From contig NZ_CP059560.1 in NCBI RefSeq assembly GCF_017894385.1, positions 620,001-684,000 of the forward strand: a stretch of DNA of 64,000 nt, read 5' to 3'. Shown here one piece after another: positions 17,094-25,999 of this stretch; within the stretch, counting starts at the first letter, position 1; each line of letters opens with the position of its first letter. The DNA comes from Aromatoleum petrolei (GTDB lineage: Bacteria > Pseudomonadota > Gammaproteobacteria > Burkholderiales > Rhodocyclaceae). Under the pieces are notes generated by a model. It was given only the letters and a program-made list of their open reading frames with translations. It made no database searches and was not told the origin of the DNA. A program made the translations under genes and the position numbers.

Positions 17094-18181
17094 GCCGCCA
17101 CCTCGGCCTTTGCGACGGCGCCCACTTTCGCCGGATCGAGGTGGAGCAGTTCGCAGGCATTCTTCCAGCGGATCTTCTGCAGATCTTCCTCCGAAAGGCG
17201 CAGGCCTTCGGTGAGGTCGTGACGCACCGCATCACTGCCTCCGAAATTCGAACCGTAGAGGATGCGGTCGGCCCCGATGACGTCGATCAGTGCCTGACGC
17301 ATCGGCAGCTCGTGCAGCTCCACGTCGAACCAGAAGTTGCGCATGTACTCCAGCACAGGCTTCTTGTTGTGGTACGTGTCGAGGTTGGGGTTGGTCTGCG
17401 CGAGGCGGCCGAGCTGATAAGGCACATAGCCACCACCGTGCGTGATGTAGACCTTGAGCTTGGGGAAGCGGTCGAACACACCACCGTTCACCAGGTACCA
17501 GAAGGCCTTGGTCTCGTCGTAGTTCATGCCGACGATGGCCGTGGTTTCATAGCGGTCGGTATTGGCCTTCTTGCCCCACGTCACCGACTGGTTGTAGCCA
17601 TGCACGAACATCGGCAGGTCGAGGTCGCACAGGGCCTCCCACACCGGATCCATCTCAGGCGAATCGAACTCCAGGCCGCCGAAATTCGACCCCCCCGCAC
17701 CCAGTCCCTTTGCGCCCAGTTGGGTGCACGCGCGGCGAATTTCCTTGGCTGCCTCCTTCGGATCCTGCAGGGGCGCCTGCGCCCAGAACATCAGTCGGTC
17801 GGACGCCGCCGAGCAGTACTCGGCGAGCACGTCGTTGACCTTGCGCGAGAACGGTATCGCGTAGTCGAGCTCCGTCCAGTACATGTAGCAATGCGAAGGC
17901 ACCGAGACGACCTGGGCGTTTTGGCCGGCTGCATCCATCCCCGCAAGGCGCGTCTTGGGGTCGCGCCAACGGCTCATGTAGTCCTGCACGTTCAGGGCAT
18001 TGCCCTCGGCCTTCGCCTTGCGCAAGGCGGCTTTTCGCTCGGGCGCGCCGAGCGTGAGGATCCAGTCGCCGACGCGAAGCTTGATGTCGCCGTCGGGCTG
18101 CGATTCGAAAGCCGGCCCCCAATAGGGGTGCTGGTCGTAGTAATCCGGATGGGGGGCGTGGGCGTGGAGGTCGATGAGCAT
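17090..18181 (-). CDS. Amidohydrolase_2 family protein (ACMSD-like)
   Basis: 363 aa TIM-barrel metal hydrolase or decarboxylase. The N-terminal metal motif is LHAH; further expected His residues are in MFVHGYNQ and YITHGGGYVPYQLGRL. The last motif, usually GSD, reads YGSNFGGSD, so the expected metal or catalytic Asp is Asn, which may alter the chemistry. The family includes hydrolases and non-oxidative decarboxylases of ring-cleavage products. It is the first gene of an operon driven from the promoter at 18.2-18.4 kb, next to a tetR gene. Confidence 0.82.
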   Translation of the reverse strand: MLIDLHAHAPHPDYYDQHPYWGPAFESQPDGDIKLRVGDWILTLGAPERKAALRKAKAEGNALNVQDYMSRWRDPKTRLAGMDAAGQNAQVVSVPSHCYMYWTELDYAIPFSRKVNDVLAEYCSAASDRLMFWAQAPLQDPKEAAKEIRRACTQLGAKGLGAGGSNFGGLEFDSPEMDPVWEALCDLDLPMFVHGYNQSVTWGKKANTDRYETTAIVGMNYDETKAFWYLVNGGVFDRFPKLKVYITHGGGYVPYQLGRLAQTNPNLDTYHNKKPVLEYMRNFWFDVELHELPMRQALIDVIGADRILYGSNFGGSDAVRHDLTEGLRLSEEDLQKIRWKNACELLHLDPAKVGAVAKAEVAA

Positions 18182-18338
18182 GTGGTGTCTCCCAGTGCAG
18201 GTTGGTGGAACCTGCCGAGTGCCGCAATCGCGGACGGGAGCATCGATGCGCCGGACGGACCTCGCCTGGCTATCGGGGATTTGTCTCCTGCCTGCGACAC
18301 TCGACCGGTGTCTTTGCAACGATAAGATTCATCATGCC

Positions 18339-18373
18339 AAACATAAACATATTTTGCAAATCTGTTTATGTTT
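18339..18373. promoter_or_regulatory. Perfect palindrome, likely TetR operator
   Basis: AACATAAACA at 18340-18349 and TGTTTATGTT at 18363-18372 form a perfect inverted repeat with a 13-bp spacer; the symmetry extends one base further on each side. It lies about 160 bp upstream of the amidohydrolase start and overlaps the last bases of the tetR gene. Half-site length and spacing fit a dimeric TetR-family repressor. A transcription terminator is less likely: the arms are AT-rich, and no T-run follows on the tetR strand. Confidence 0.6.
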
Positions 18374-19067
18374 TTTCTTTCTCGCGGCGGCGCGAGCCCG
18401 TGGAACGTGCCGGCGCAGCCACCTCGACAGCCTCATCGCCCTTGGTGGCAGGAAAACCGATCAGCGAGCGCACGAGACGCTCGATGCGTGCCGTGCCTTC
18501 GTTTACGCGCTCATTGGGGACGAGTTGTTCGCTCAATACGTAGCGGATCAGCATTTCGCACACGAGCTCGCGATCGATGCTGATGCCGAGACGCCCATCC
18601 CACGCGTCGAACACGGCCCTGAGGACGTCCTGCAAGCGCACGCGCGCGTCGTTGAAGACGCGGCGAAAAAAACTCATCGCATAATCGGGTGCCACCACCA
18701 GCAGACGCCGCGCCTGTCCGTGCGCCGCGTAGTGCTCCAGGTAACCGATCAGGGCGCGAAATTTCTCGTCGGGGTCGTCGTAAGGGGCGGTCACTTCCTG
18801 CATCGCCCTGTGAAAACCCTCGCGTTTGTGGCGCGAAAACGCATCGAGCAGATCGTCCTGCGACGAGAAATAGCGGTAGAACGTGCCCCGCGAGACACCT
18901 GCGTCGTCGCACACGTCGATGATGGAAATGCGCTCGGCACCTCCCTGGAGGATGATCCTTTCCGTCGATGCCAGAATTCGTGCAATGGTCGCGTCGGAGC
19001 GGCGATTGCGCCGAGCGGACTCCATTACCGGTCCGTCTTCAGCGACTGTCTCGGCTTCGTCGTTCAT
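18366..19067 (-). CDS. TetR/AcrR family transcriptional regulator
   Basis: 233 aa. The N-terminal helix-turn-helix covers about residues 25-75 and includes ISIIDVCDDAGVSRGTFYRYF, the typical TetR DNA-recognition segment. The rest is the ligand-binding helical domain; the C-terminus is basic (STGSRRREKEKT). The gene lies between the SDR gene at 19.1 kb and the amidohydrolase operon, all on the same strand. It probably represses these operons and responds to a pathway acyl-CoA or other intermediate; the nearby palindrome is its most likely target. Confidence 0.9.
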   Translation of the reverse strand: MNDEAETVAEDGPVMESARRNRRSDATIARILASTERIILQGGAERISIIDVCDDAGVSRGTFYRYFSSQDDLLDAFSRHKREGFHRAMQEVTAPYDDPDEKFRALIGYLEHYAAHGQARRLLVVAPDYAMSFFRRVFNDARVRLQDVLRAVFDAWDGRLGISIDRELVCEMLIRYVLSEQLVPNERVNEGTARIERLVRSLIGFPATKGDEAVEVAAPARSTGSRRREKEKT

Positions 19068-19128
19068 GCGTGTGCCTTGGGAATGGAGGGACCGCGGGGC
19101 GAACCGCAGGGCCCATCAGAACTTCGAT

Positions 19129-19929
19129 TCAGTATTCGCGCACCGGCACATCCGCCGGACGCGAGTTGTAGCCGGGCAAGTGCAGCCCGCCGTCGACATG
19201 CAGCATTTCGCCGGTGACATAGCGGGACATGTCCGATGCGAGAAAGACCACAACGGGGCCGATGTCGAGTTCCGGATCGCCGCACCGGCCGAGGGGGCGC
19301 ATCGCGGCAGAGCGTTCGGCGAAACCGGGGTTCTCCGCGGCCAGCTTGTGGAAGGTCGCACCCATTGCCGTCGGGGCGACGGCATTCACCGTAATGTTGA
19401 AGCGTCCCCATTCCGCCGCCGCACTGCGCGTGAGGCCGACGATGCCTCCCTTCGCCGTGTTGTAGTCGGCATGCAGCCACGCGCCGATCTCGACGTCGAT
19501 CGAGTAGAAATTGACGATCTTCCCGCCCCCGCGCGCCCGCATGTGCGGCAGCGATGCCTGCATCGCCCACCACGACGCCTTGATCGTCGAGGTCAGCGTC
19601 TGCTCGAGCATTTCGTCCGTCTTGTCTTCGAGGCGCACGTTCGGCGTCGGCACGAAGGCGTTGTTCACGAGGATGTCCAGCCCGCCGAAATGGGCCACTG
19701 CCGCCTCGATCGCTCCCGTCACGGACGCCTTCTGCATCACGTCGGTACGCACGAACAGCGCCCGCCCGCCCAACTCCTCGATCTCGCGCGCCACCTGGGC
19801 TCCAGTCTCTTCGTTGATCTCCGCGATCACCACGGCAGCCCCCTCGCGCGCGAAGCTGTGCGCCACGCCGCGCCCGATGCCGCCGCCGGCCCCGGTAATC
19901 AACGCAACCTTGTCCTTCAGCAAGCCCAT
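19129..19929 (-). CDS. SDR family oxidoreductase
   Basis: 266 aa. Cofactor motif TGAGGGIGRG, NNAF motif (ILVNNAF), catalytic Ser in NFYSIDVE and Tyr/Lys in ADYNTAKGG. The C-terminal part carries the usual RYVTGEMLHVDGG. The start at 19927-19929 follows GGAGACGAAA. A normal classical SDR, likely oxidising a secondary alcohol in the pathway. Its promoter region is shared with the divergent DUF2889 gene. Confidence 0.88.
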   Translation of the reverse strand: MGLLKDKVALITGAGGGIGRGVAHSFAREGAAVVIAEINEETGAQVAREIEELGGRALFVRTDVMQKASVTGAIEAAVAHFGGLDILVNNAFVPTPNVRLEDKTDEMLEQTLTSTIKASWWAMQASLPHMRARGGGKIVNFYSIDVEIGAWLHADYNTAKGGIVGLTRSAAAEWGRFNITVNAVAPTAMGATFHKLAAENPGFAERSAAMRPLGRCGDPELDIGPVVVFLASDMSRYVTGEMLHVDGGLHLPGYNSRPADVPVREY

Positions 19930-20015
19930 TTTCGTCTCCTGGCGTTTTTGCACACTATTTTTGTTATTGTACACATTAAGAAGAAAGAAACACTCCCCAA
20001 ACGGAAGCCATTGCA
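19930..20015. promoter_or_regulatory. Divergent promoter region with TTTGCACACTAT element
   Basis: An 86-bp AT-rich region between the SDR gene (minus) and the DUF2889 gene (plus). The 12-mer TTTGCACACTAT at 19947-19958 occurs identically at 36867-36878, upstream of the small secreted peptide gene. A further TGTACACA follows at 19969-19976. I regard this as a regulator site; the factor is unknown. Confidence 0.4.
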
Positions 20016-20759
20016 ATGCCCTCCTTTTGCCGACGGATCCAGCTTGAAGGCCGCCAGACCGGCCATGAGGGCGAAGTCCGTGCCGTCCTCGAAGACGACT
20101 TTCACCATTTCCGCGTCGCGCTGCGTCATCGCCTCGGCCGCGTGATCGAAATCTCCGCCGAGGCTCCGCGACATCCGTTCACGGAGTGTCCGAATGCCGC
20201 CGCACCGCTGAACGCACTACGCGGCATGCAACTGGACCCCATCGCCAGCGCAGTAACCCGCCATACCGACGCCAGCCTGCAGTGCACGCATATGTTCGAC
20301 CTCGCCGGCCTCGCGATCGCCGCAGCGGCGAGGGGGATCTCCCATCGCCTCTTCGACATCGAAATTCCCCGTCATGTCGACGGCCGTTCGCACGCCCGTC
20401 TGGTCCGTGACGACGGTTTGCGGCTCGACTGGGAAGTGCAGGACCGTACGATCGTGTCCCCCTCGCCCTATGCCGGCGTCGACATGCGCCAGGGCATGGC
20501 GCGCTGGGCGCTCAGCAGTCTCGCGGCCGACGAGGCGGAAGCGGCCCTCGTGCTGCGCCGCTGTGCGCTGATCGCGCTCGGACGTCTGCGGGACATCGAC
20601 AAGGACTTGCACGCCCGCCCGAGCGGCCGTTGCTTCGTGCAGCAACCCGAACGCGCGCCCCAGGCGATTCGCATCGTGGGCTCGACCTGGGACTTCACCG
20701 CGCATCCGGAACGCCTTTGCCGCGACGACCAGTCCTGGCTCCACGCTTTCGCGGAGTAA
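20016..20759 (+). CDS. DUF2889 domain protein
   Basis: 247 aa. Recognisable DUF2889 features are the opening RIQLEGRQT, LEDDFHHFRVALRH near residue 25, the arginine/cysteine segment RHPFTECPNAA and CTHMFDLAGLA near residue 90. The biochemical function of the family is not established. DUF2889 genes recur in clusters for steroid- or terpenoid-like compounds together with acyl-CoA enzymes, so a role in this pathway is likely. It is transcribed divergently from the SDR gene. Confidence 0.8.
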   Translation: MPSFCRRIQLEGRQTGHEGEVRAVLEDDFHHFRVALRHRLGRVIEISAEAPRHPFTECPNAAAPLNALRGMQLDPIASAVTRHTDASLQCTHMFDLAGLAIAAAARGISHRLFDIEIPRHVDGRSHARLVRDDGLRLDWEVQDRTIVSPSPYAGVDMRQGMARWALSSLAADEAEAALVLRRCALIALGRLRDIDKDLHARPSGRCFVQQPERAPQAIRIVGSTWDFTAHPERLCRDDQSWLHAFAE

Positions 20760-20771
20760 GCACGCTCCAGG

Positions 20772-20805
20772 TGTCGGCGCGAGCGCGATGCGGCGGACGC
20801 CGACA
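20772..20805. terminator. Possible bidirectional terminator hairpin
   Basis: TGTCGGCG at 20772-20779 and CGCCGACA at 20798-20805 form an 8-bp GC-rich stem between two convergent genes. There is no T-run, so intrinsic termination is uncertain. Confidence 0.3.
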
Positions 20806-20835
20806 TGCGATCGCGCCGAGTAGCACACCGGACGA

Positions 20836-22071
20836 TCAGGGCCGGTTGGCCGCTTCCCAGGCTTTCAGATCGAAGTCGGGGGCAGCGGCGGCAGCGGGCG
20901 TGAGCGCTGGGGGGCGTGCGAGGATCTTGCGTGCGAACACGTGATCGCCGGGACGGTTGCAGGACTCGACCGCGATCAGCTCGTCCCCGCGGAAGCACAG
21001 CACCGAGAGCTGCTGCGCGGCGGCGTCACCCAGCGTCACGTAGTTGTCTGCCCCGATCGACAGACCGGCGATCTGCAGCTTGAGATTGCCCTGGTCGGTC
21101 CAGAACCAGGGCAGCGCTGTGTAGGGTGCGGGTTTGCCCACGAGGCGGGCCGCGATGAGCTTGCCTTGGTCGACCGCGTTCTGCACGGACTCCAGGCGCG
21201 TGAGATTTTCGCCGTTTTGCACGCACGGGAAGGCGGCGACGTCACCCAGCGCCGAGATGTGCGGGTCCGAAGTGAGGAGACTGGAATTAACGCGAATCCC
21301 GTTATCGATGTCGAGTCCGGCCTCGAGCGCGAGCTGCACGTTGGGAATCACGCCGATGCCGTAGACGACCAGCTCGGCAGGCAGACGTCGTCCGTCCGAT
21401 GTCGTCACGGCGCTCACCTTGCCGTCCTCGCCTTCCAGCTCCGCCAGCCCGGTACGGAAGTTGAACTTCACGCCCCAGCCTTGATGTGCGGCACGGAAGA
21501 GCTCCGACATCTGCGGGGACACTGCCCGGGCCATCGGGCGGTCGCCGAGTTCAAGCACTTCGACCGCAGCTCCTTCGGCCGCCGCCACCGCGGCGAACTC
21601 CAGACCGATGAAGCCGGCACCGATCACGACGACGTTCCTGGCCTGCTTCACCAGCGGCGACAAGAAATCGGCATCCGCCTTGGTCTTGATGCCGAAGATG
21701 CCGCCCAGCGTCGAACCCGGCACGTTGAGCGGCCGATTGTGGGCACCGGTCGCGAGCACCAGATGGCCGAAGTCGAGCGCACTCCCCGAGTCGAGCATGA
21801 CACGACGGTTCTGCCGATCGATCGCCGCTACCCGATCATGGACGAGCTCGATGCGCTGATCGACGTAGAAGGTCTCCGGCCGGAAGAGCATCGCAGTGGC
21901 GTTGATCTTGCCGAGAAGGTAGGCCTTCGACAGGGGCGGTCGCTGGTAAGGCAGACCGGGCTCGTCGTTCACGAGCACGATGCGGCCCCCGAAACCTTCC
22001 TGGCGCAGCGAAATCGCCACTTGCACGCCCCCGTGTCCCGCCCCCACGATCACCACTGAATCGAGCGACAT
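20836..22071 (-). CDS. FAD-dependent NAD(P)H:ferredoxin reductase
   Basis: 411 aa, putidaredoxin-reductase type. FAD motif GAGHGGVQVAISLRQ at the N-terminus, the family signature LPYQRPPLSKAYLLG, a second Rossmann motif VIGAGFIGLEFAAVAA for NAD(P)H, and the C-terminal FAD contact ALGDVAAFP. It would pass electrons to the [2Fe-2S] ferredoxin encoded just upstream and from there to the Rieske dioxygenase, the P450 or the unusual Rieske pair. AAGGAGACGGGAAG precedes the ATG. Confidence 0.92.
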   Translation of the reverse strand: MSLDSVVIVGAGHGGVQVAISLRQEGFGGRIVLVNDEPGLPYQRPPLSKAYLLGKINATAMLFRPETFYVDQRIELVHDRVAAIDRQNRRVMLDSGSALDFGHLVLATGAHNRPLNVPGSTLGGIFGIKTKADADFLSPLVKQARNVVVIGAGFIGLEFAAVAAAEGAAVEVLELGDRPMARAVSPQMSELFRAAHQGWGVKFNFRTGLAELEGEDGKVSAVTTSDGRRLPAELVVYGIGVIPNVQLALEAGLDIDNGIRVNSSLLTSDPHISALGDVAAFPCVQNGENLTRLESVQNAVDQGKLIAARLVGKPAPYTALPWFWTDQGNLKLQIAGLSIGADNYVTLGDAAAQQLSVLCFRGDELIAVESCNRPGDHVFARKILARPPALTPAAAAAPDFDLKAWEAANRP

Positions 22072-22107
22072 CTTCCCGTCTCCTTGTCGTTTTTCAGATC
22101 GCCGTCT

Positions 22108-22428
22108 TCAGAACTGCGCAGCCGGCAGGCGCAGCGTGAGGCCGTCCATGTCCGCTCCGACGACCAGCTGGCAGGTGAGCCGACTGGTGGGCTGGCGCTC
22201 GACGACGTTCTCGAGCATGTCGTATTCGGTGCCTTCGGCGGGCGCAAAACGCCCCGCCCAGGCGTCGTCGACGTAGGCATGGCAGCTGGCGCAGGCGCAG
22301 GCGCCGCCACAGTCACCGGGAATGCCGGGAACGCCGGCAAAGGTCGCGGCCTGCATGGCCGACTGGCCGACTTCGGCGTGCACTTCGTGCCGGGTGCCGT
22401 TGTGTTCGATGAAGGTGATCGTGGGCAT
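22108..22428 (-). CDS. Putidaredoxin-like [2Fe-2S] ferredoxin
   Basis: 106 aa. Cluster ligands C40, C46, C49 (C-x5-C-x2-C in DCGGACACASC) and C86 (RLTCQ) match vertebrate-type/putidaredoxin ferredoxins. It is located next to its likely reductase and serves as the electron carrier for an oxygenase of this region. A [3Fe-4S]-type ferredoxin is also present at 31.6 kb, so the pathway has two electron routes. Confidence 0.92.
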   Translation of the reverse strand: MPTITFIEHNGTRHEVHAEVGQSAMQAATFAGVPGIPGDCGGACACASCHAYVDDAWAGRFAPAEGTEYDMLENVVERQPTSRLTCQLVVGADMDGLTLRLPAAQF

Positions 22429-22455
22429 TTGGTGGCTCCGATGAATGGGATGAAA

Positions 22456-23727
22456 TCAGGCCCGCTGCGCTTCGGCGTGCAGGGCAAACTGGGGACTGCG
22501 CCCGAGCGTCAGCAGCAATGACGCGCCGAGCAGGGTGGCCACGGTGCAATAGACGAGCATGGCAAAGTAGCTACCGGTGACACTCAGCATCGCTGCAAAC
22601 ATCAGCGGCGCGGCTGCCGACGCTACCGTGATGAGCCCCTGATGCACGCCGAACAACCGGCCGTAATCCTTGAGGCCGAAGTAGCGCGCGATGAGGAAGG
22701 CCGCGATGTCGAATTCGGCGCCGGCGCCAAGTCCGACCAGCGCCGCGGCAAGACTCATGACAGCCGGATCGGTGGTTCCCGACAGGAAAATCAGACAACC
22801 CACCCCGGGCAGGGAAAGGCTCAAGGCCGCCACGCCGGGCGGCCACAGCCGATCGAGCAGGTAGCCGACCACCAGGCGACCGCAAATCAGCGCAATGCCG
22901 AAGTAACCGAAGACCAGGGTCGCATCCGCCGCCGACAGCCCCTTATCTCGCAACATCGGCACGGTACTGGTAACGAGGCCCACCACCGCCGACACGACCA
23001 GCGACAACGCCACATTGCAGATCCAGAATCGCGGCAGGAGCATTCCTTCCTGGAAGCTCACGCCGCTCCGCACCAGCGGCGGACCGTCGTCTGCCTTCGC
23101 GCCGCTCACCGCACGTTCGCCAGGCAGGCGGAACCACCATAGGGTCAGCGGCAGTCCCACCAGCACATTGAGCAGCGCCAGGATGACGAAGGCGGCCCGC
23201 CAGTCCCAGTTCTCGACCCCCCAACCCAACAGTCTCGGTACCAGCGCGGCGGTGATGCCGGTGCCCGAAAGCCCGATCGCGAGCGCCAGTCCGCGGTTGC
23301 GGTGAAACCAGAGATTGAGGAGTTGCGTCCACGTGACCGCCAGCGCACCCATGCCGATGATCGGGAGCAGGAAAAATGCTGCGTAGAGCGACCAGATCGA
23401 GCCGCCAATCTGCGTCGTCGCCAGATAGCCGAGCGCCATCAGCAGCAGCGAAATCACTGTCACGCGCTTCATGCCGAAACGCAGGTTGAGCCAGCCGACG
23501 AGTTGCAGGCCGAGCACGGCGCCGCCGAACAGAAAGGTGATTGCTGCTTGCAGCGAACCACGGTCCCACCCGAAAGCCTGCTCGAGGGGGATCACCAGGA
23601 CGCCGAAGCCATACAGCAATGCGGCGTTGATGCTGATCGCCACCCCGATCACCGACAGAACCACGACCTGCCAGCCCTGCCTGAACTCGGTCAGATCGAT
23701 CGCCGCGTGATTTCCGTTTGATGCCAT
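22456..23727 (-). CDS. MFS transporter
   Basis: 423 aa with twelve predicted hydrophobic helices. The N-terminus (FRQGWQVVVLSVIGVAISINA) and loop LRFGMKRV fit oxalate/formate- or monocarboxylate-type MFS permeases. It lies between the dioxygenase beta subunit and the ferredoxin gene, so uptake of an organic acid substrate or intermediate is the likely role. In dit clusters a permease gene is also present. Confidence 0.85.
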   Translation of the reverse strand: MASNGNHAAIDLTEFRQGWQVVVLSVIGVAISINAALLYGFGVLVIPLEQAFGWDRGSLQAAITFLFGGAVLGLQLVGWLNLRFGMKRVTVISLLLMALGYLATTQIGGSIWSLYAAFFLLPIIGMGALAVTWTQLLNLWFHRNRGLALAIGLSGTGITAALVPRLLGWGVENWDWRAAFVILALLNVLVGLPLTLWWFRLPGERAVSGAKADDGPPLVRSGVSFQEGMLLPRFWICNVALSLVVSAVVGLVTSTVPMLRDKGLSAADATLVFGYFGIALICGRLVVGYLLDRLWPPGVAALSLSLPGVGCLIFLSGTTDPAVMSLAAALVGLGAGAEFDIAAFLIARYFGLKDYGRLFGVHQGLITVASAAAPLMFAAMLSVTGSYFAMLVYCTVATLLGASLLLTLGRSPQFALHAEAQRA

Positions 23728-23829
23728 TTTTCTACTCCGCTCCCCGTCCTGGCTCTCGTACCAGCCTCGTGCCGAAGGACAGAACGGGCACCGTCCGATC
23801 CGTAACCGGACCGGCGGCGCCCGGGTTGC

Positions 23830-24393
23830 CTAGAGGAAGATCGCGAGGTTCGGCGTGCCCAGCACCGCCTGGTCGAGAATGACTTCGCGACGCACGAGCT
23901 TGAATCCCTCGCCATCGACGCGCAGCAGATCGTTGCGCTCCCCGCTGATGACATCCATGTCCGGAAAGTCGAAACGGCTGCGTGTCAGCAGCAGATAGCT
24001 CACGACCGCGAACTCGTCGGGCCTGTCGGTAGCGAATACCTGCACGTTGCTGACCATGCGGCGGGTGCGTGACGGGGGATCCTCGGCCCACGCGCTACGT
24101 GTCTCGGTGAGCCGCATGATGCGCCCCATGATCGAGCGGTAGTTGTCGTGGTAGTGCTGCACGGTGCGGATAACCGACTGGGCCTGCTGGGACATCGGGC
24201 GGGTCTGTCGCAGAGGCACGGTGTAGACCAGGTCGGGCGCAAGCGTCGCGCCCCACTCCTTGAGACGGATCGTGTCGAGCAGGGTCGCTTCCTGGTAGAG
24301 GAAGCCGACGATGCGATTATAGACTTCGGCCCCGACCGGGATCGGGTTTCCGATGACGGGGGCGTTCTCGGCAACTTGTTGTGCGGCGCTCAT
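23830..24393 (-). CDS. ditA2: Ring-hydroxylating dioxygenase beta subunit
   Basis: 187 aa, normal size for the small subunit of aromatic-ring-hydroxylating dioxygenases (cystatin-like fold). Family features include FLYQEATLLDTIRLKEW near residue 30 and the late RNDLLRVDGEGFKLVRREVILDQAVL. It follows the alpha-subunit gene by about 40 nt, so alpha3beta3 assembly is expected. The dit symbol rests on gene context (separate [3Fe-4S] ferredoxin, IclR gene and extradiol dioxygenase nearby), not on a database match. Confidence 0.87.
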   Translation of the reverse strand: MSAAQQVAENAPVIGNPIPVGAEVYNRIVGFLYQEATLLDTIRLKEWGATLAPDLVYTVPLRQTRPMSQQAQSVIRTVQHYHDNYRSIMGRIMRLTETRSAWAEDPPSRTRRMVSNVQVFATDRPDEFAVVSYLLLTRSRFDFPDMDVISGERNDLLRVDGEGFKLVRREVILDQAVLGTPNLAIFL

Positions 24394-24432
24394 GTGTCGC
24401 TCCTTCGAAGGTGTTGGGTCGGACCGGACGGC

Positions 24433-25827
24433 TCAGGCCTTGGCGTTCATCAGTTCGTTCCAGTACAGCCACCAGTGCCACTGGGTGTCGTCCTTGGTGA
24501 ACCCTTCATTCACAATGCCCGGCCCGGGCCAGCCGGCAGGGGCGCCGGTCTCGTACACCGCCTGGTACTTGAGGGTCGAGCGACGCCCGCGCGCGCCCTT
24601 GGCGGCGAGGGTCATGTGGGGCCAGGTATCGGAGTCGTCCTGCTCGACCATGCCCGAGGTGCCGAACAACTGGATGCTCTGCATCAGCATCCTGTCCTTG
24701 AGCTCCTGCGGGGCATCCTTCTCAGCGAGCACCCAGTTCACGAACTCGAGTTGATCCGGCCCCTTCGGCACGTAGGCGTGCAGCAGCGTGAGGCCGAGCA
24801 CGGAGCCGTCGGCCTGCGGGATGTACACGAACGCGAACAGCACGTTGGGGAAAATCCCGCCCACCTGCGGCGGCATCGACACCATCACTTCGAGCTGCTC
24901 TTCGCTCAGGTGCTTCCTGAGCTGAGGCAACATTTCACGCGTCATCCCCGGCGGCGGCAGTGCTTCGAGTTTCTGATCCACCGTCAGCTCCGCCGGATCG
25001 AGGCCGGAGAGCTTCTTGATTTTGCGTCCGAGGTCGATGCAGCGCAGCGCATGGCCATGCGGCGAGCTCACCTCGACGCCGTACATCTCGGGCGACAGGT
25101 CCGCGCTGCCGCCGTCGCCACTCTTGGAGTAGTTGCCGACCTCACCCAGCCAGCGGTGCAGGGTCAGCGTGTGGTAGCCGTCGGCGGCGGACTGTTCGCC
25201 CGCGGCTTTCCAGTTCGCGCGCACGATGAAACGCTGCGGCGGGCCGAGCACTTCGAGCCCCTTGTCGCTGCGCTCGAACAGGGTGTCGAAGTACCATTTC
25301 GCATCACCGAGGAATTCTTCGAACGACGGTCCCTCCAAGTCCCAGGTCGCGAAAATGATGCCGCCGTAGAGCGTCACCCGCGCCTGCGGCAGGCCCAGCT
25401 CCTCCTTCGGCATCATCTTGCCGTGCATGCACTCCTTCTCGACAGGCGCTCCGATGAACTCGCCGCTCGGCTTGAATGCCCACCCGTGGTAGATGCACTT
25501 GTGAATCTGGGTATTGCCCGCGTCGACCGTCGAGATGCGCATGCCGCGGTGGGGACACACGTTAAGCGAGACGTGGATGTTCCCGTCCTTCGCACGCGCG
25601 ACGATGACCGAGTCCGACCCCATGTCGCGCACGACGAAATCGCCCGAGTTGGGCACTTCGGATTCGTGCCCGAGCAGCAGCCAGGTCTTGCCGAAGACGC
25701 GATCCATCTCCAGCTGATAGATCTCCGGATCCGACAGGGCCCGCATCTGGACTTCCCGCGTCGGGACGCGAACCAGATCGGACAGCGGCGTACCGTCCGC
25801 CAACGTGTAGCTTGCCTTGGTCAACAT
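24433..25827 (-). CDS. ditA1: Ring-hydroxylating Rieske dioxygenase alpha subunit
   Basis: 464 aa. The Rieske centre is complete: C91-P-H93 and C111-x2-H114 (CPHRGM and CIYHGW). The mononuclear iron motif is D216-G-Y-H219-x4-H224 in EQSAADGYHTLTLH; the Asn usually found after Glu is Gln here. Of two ATGs I chose 25825-25827, which has AGGAG six bases upstream; the ATG at 25831-25833 touches the ribosome site. Dihydroxylation of an aromatic ring, feeding the extradiol dioxygenase at 32.8 kb, is the inferred reaction. The dit assignment (diterpenoid dioxygenase) is by cluster layout. Confidence 0.88.
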   Translation of the reverse strand: MLTKASYTLADGTPLSDLVRVPTREVQMRALSDPEIYQLEMDRVFGKTWLLLGHESEVPNSGDFVVRDMGSDSVIVARAKDGNIHVSLNVCPHRGMRISTVDAGNTQIHKCIYHGWAFKPSGEFIGAPVEKECMHGKMMPKEELGLPQARVTLYGGIIFATWDLEGPSFEEFLGDAKWYFDTLFERSDKGLEVLGPPQRFIVRANWKAAGEQSAADGYHTLTLHRWLGEVGNYSKSGDGGSADLSPEMYGVEVSSPHGHALRCIDLGRKIKKLSGLDPAELTVDQKLEALPPPGMTREMLPQLRKHLSEEQLEVMVSMPPQVGGIFPNVLFAFVYIPQADGSVLGLTLLHAYVPKGPDQLEFVNWVLAEKDAPQELKDRMLMQSIQLFGTSGMVEQDDSDTWPHMTLAAKGARGRRSTLKYQAVYETGAPAGWPGPGIVNEGFTKDDTQWHWWLYWNELMNAKA

Positions 25828-25999
25828 TGTCATCTCCTGTGGAGTGAAGCCGTCCGTAAGGACGATCCTCGTTCGATGGGCCTGACGGCCACTTCTTGTG
25901 GGTTGTTCAATTGCTCGGGCACCGGTGTTCGGCACCCTGTATTTCGGTAGCCGTTGCCCACCGTCTAACGTCCTTATTGCGAAGGACTGCGTCTTCCCG

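Noticed and set aside
18339..18373. Intrinsic terminator of tetR
   Set aside because: The stem is AT-rich, and the T-run lies on the opposite strand relative to the tetR transcript.
24148..25950. 600-aa plus-strand open frame
   Set aside because: Antisense to the dioxygenase alpha and beta genes; a product of high GC content.
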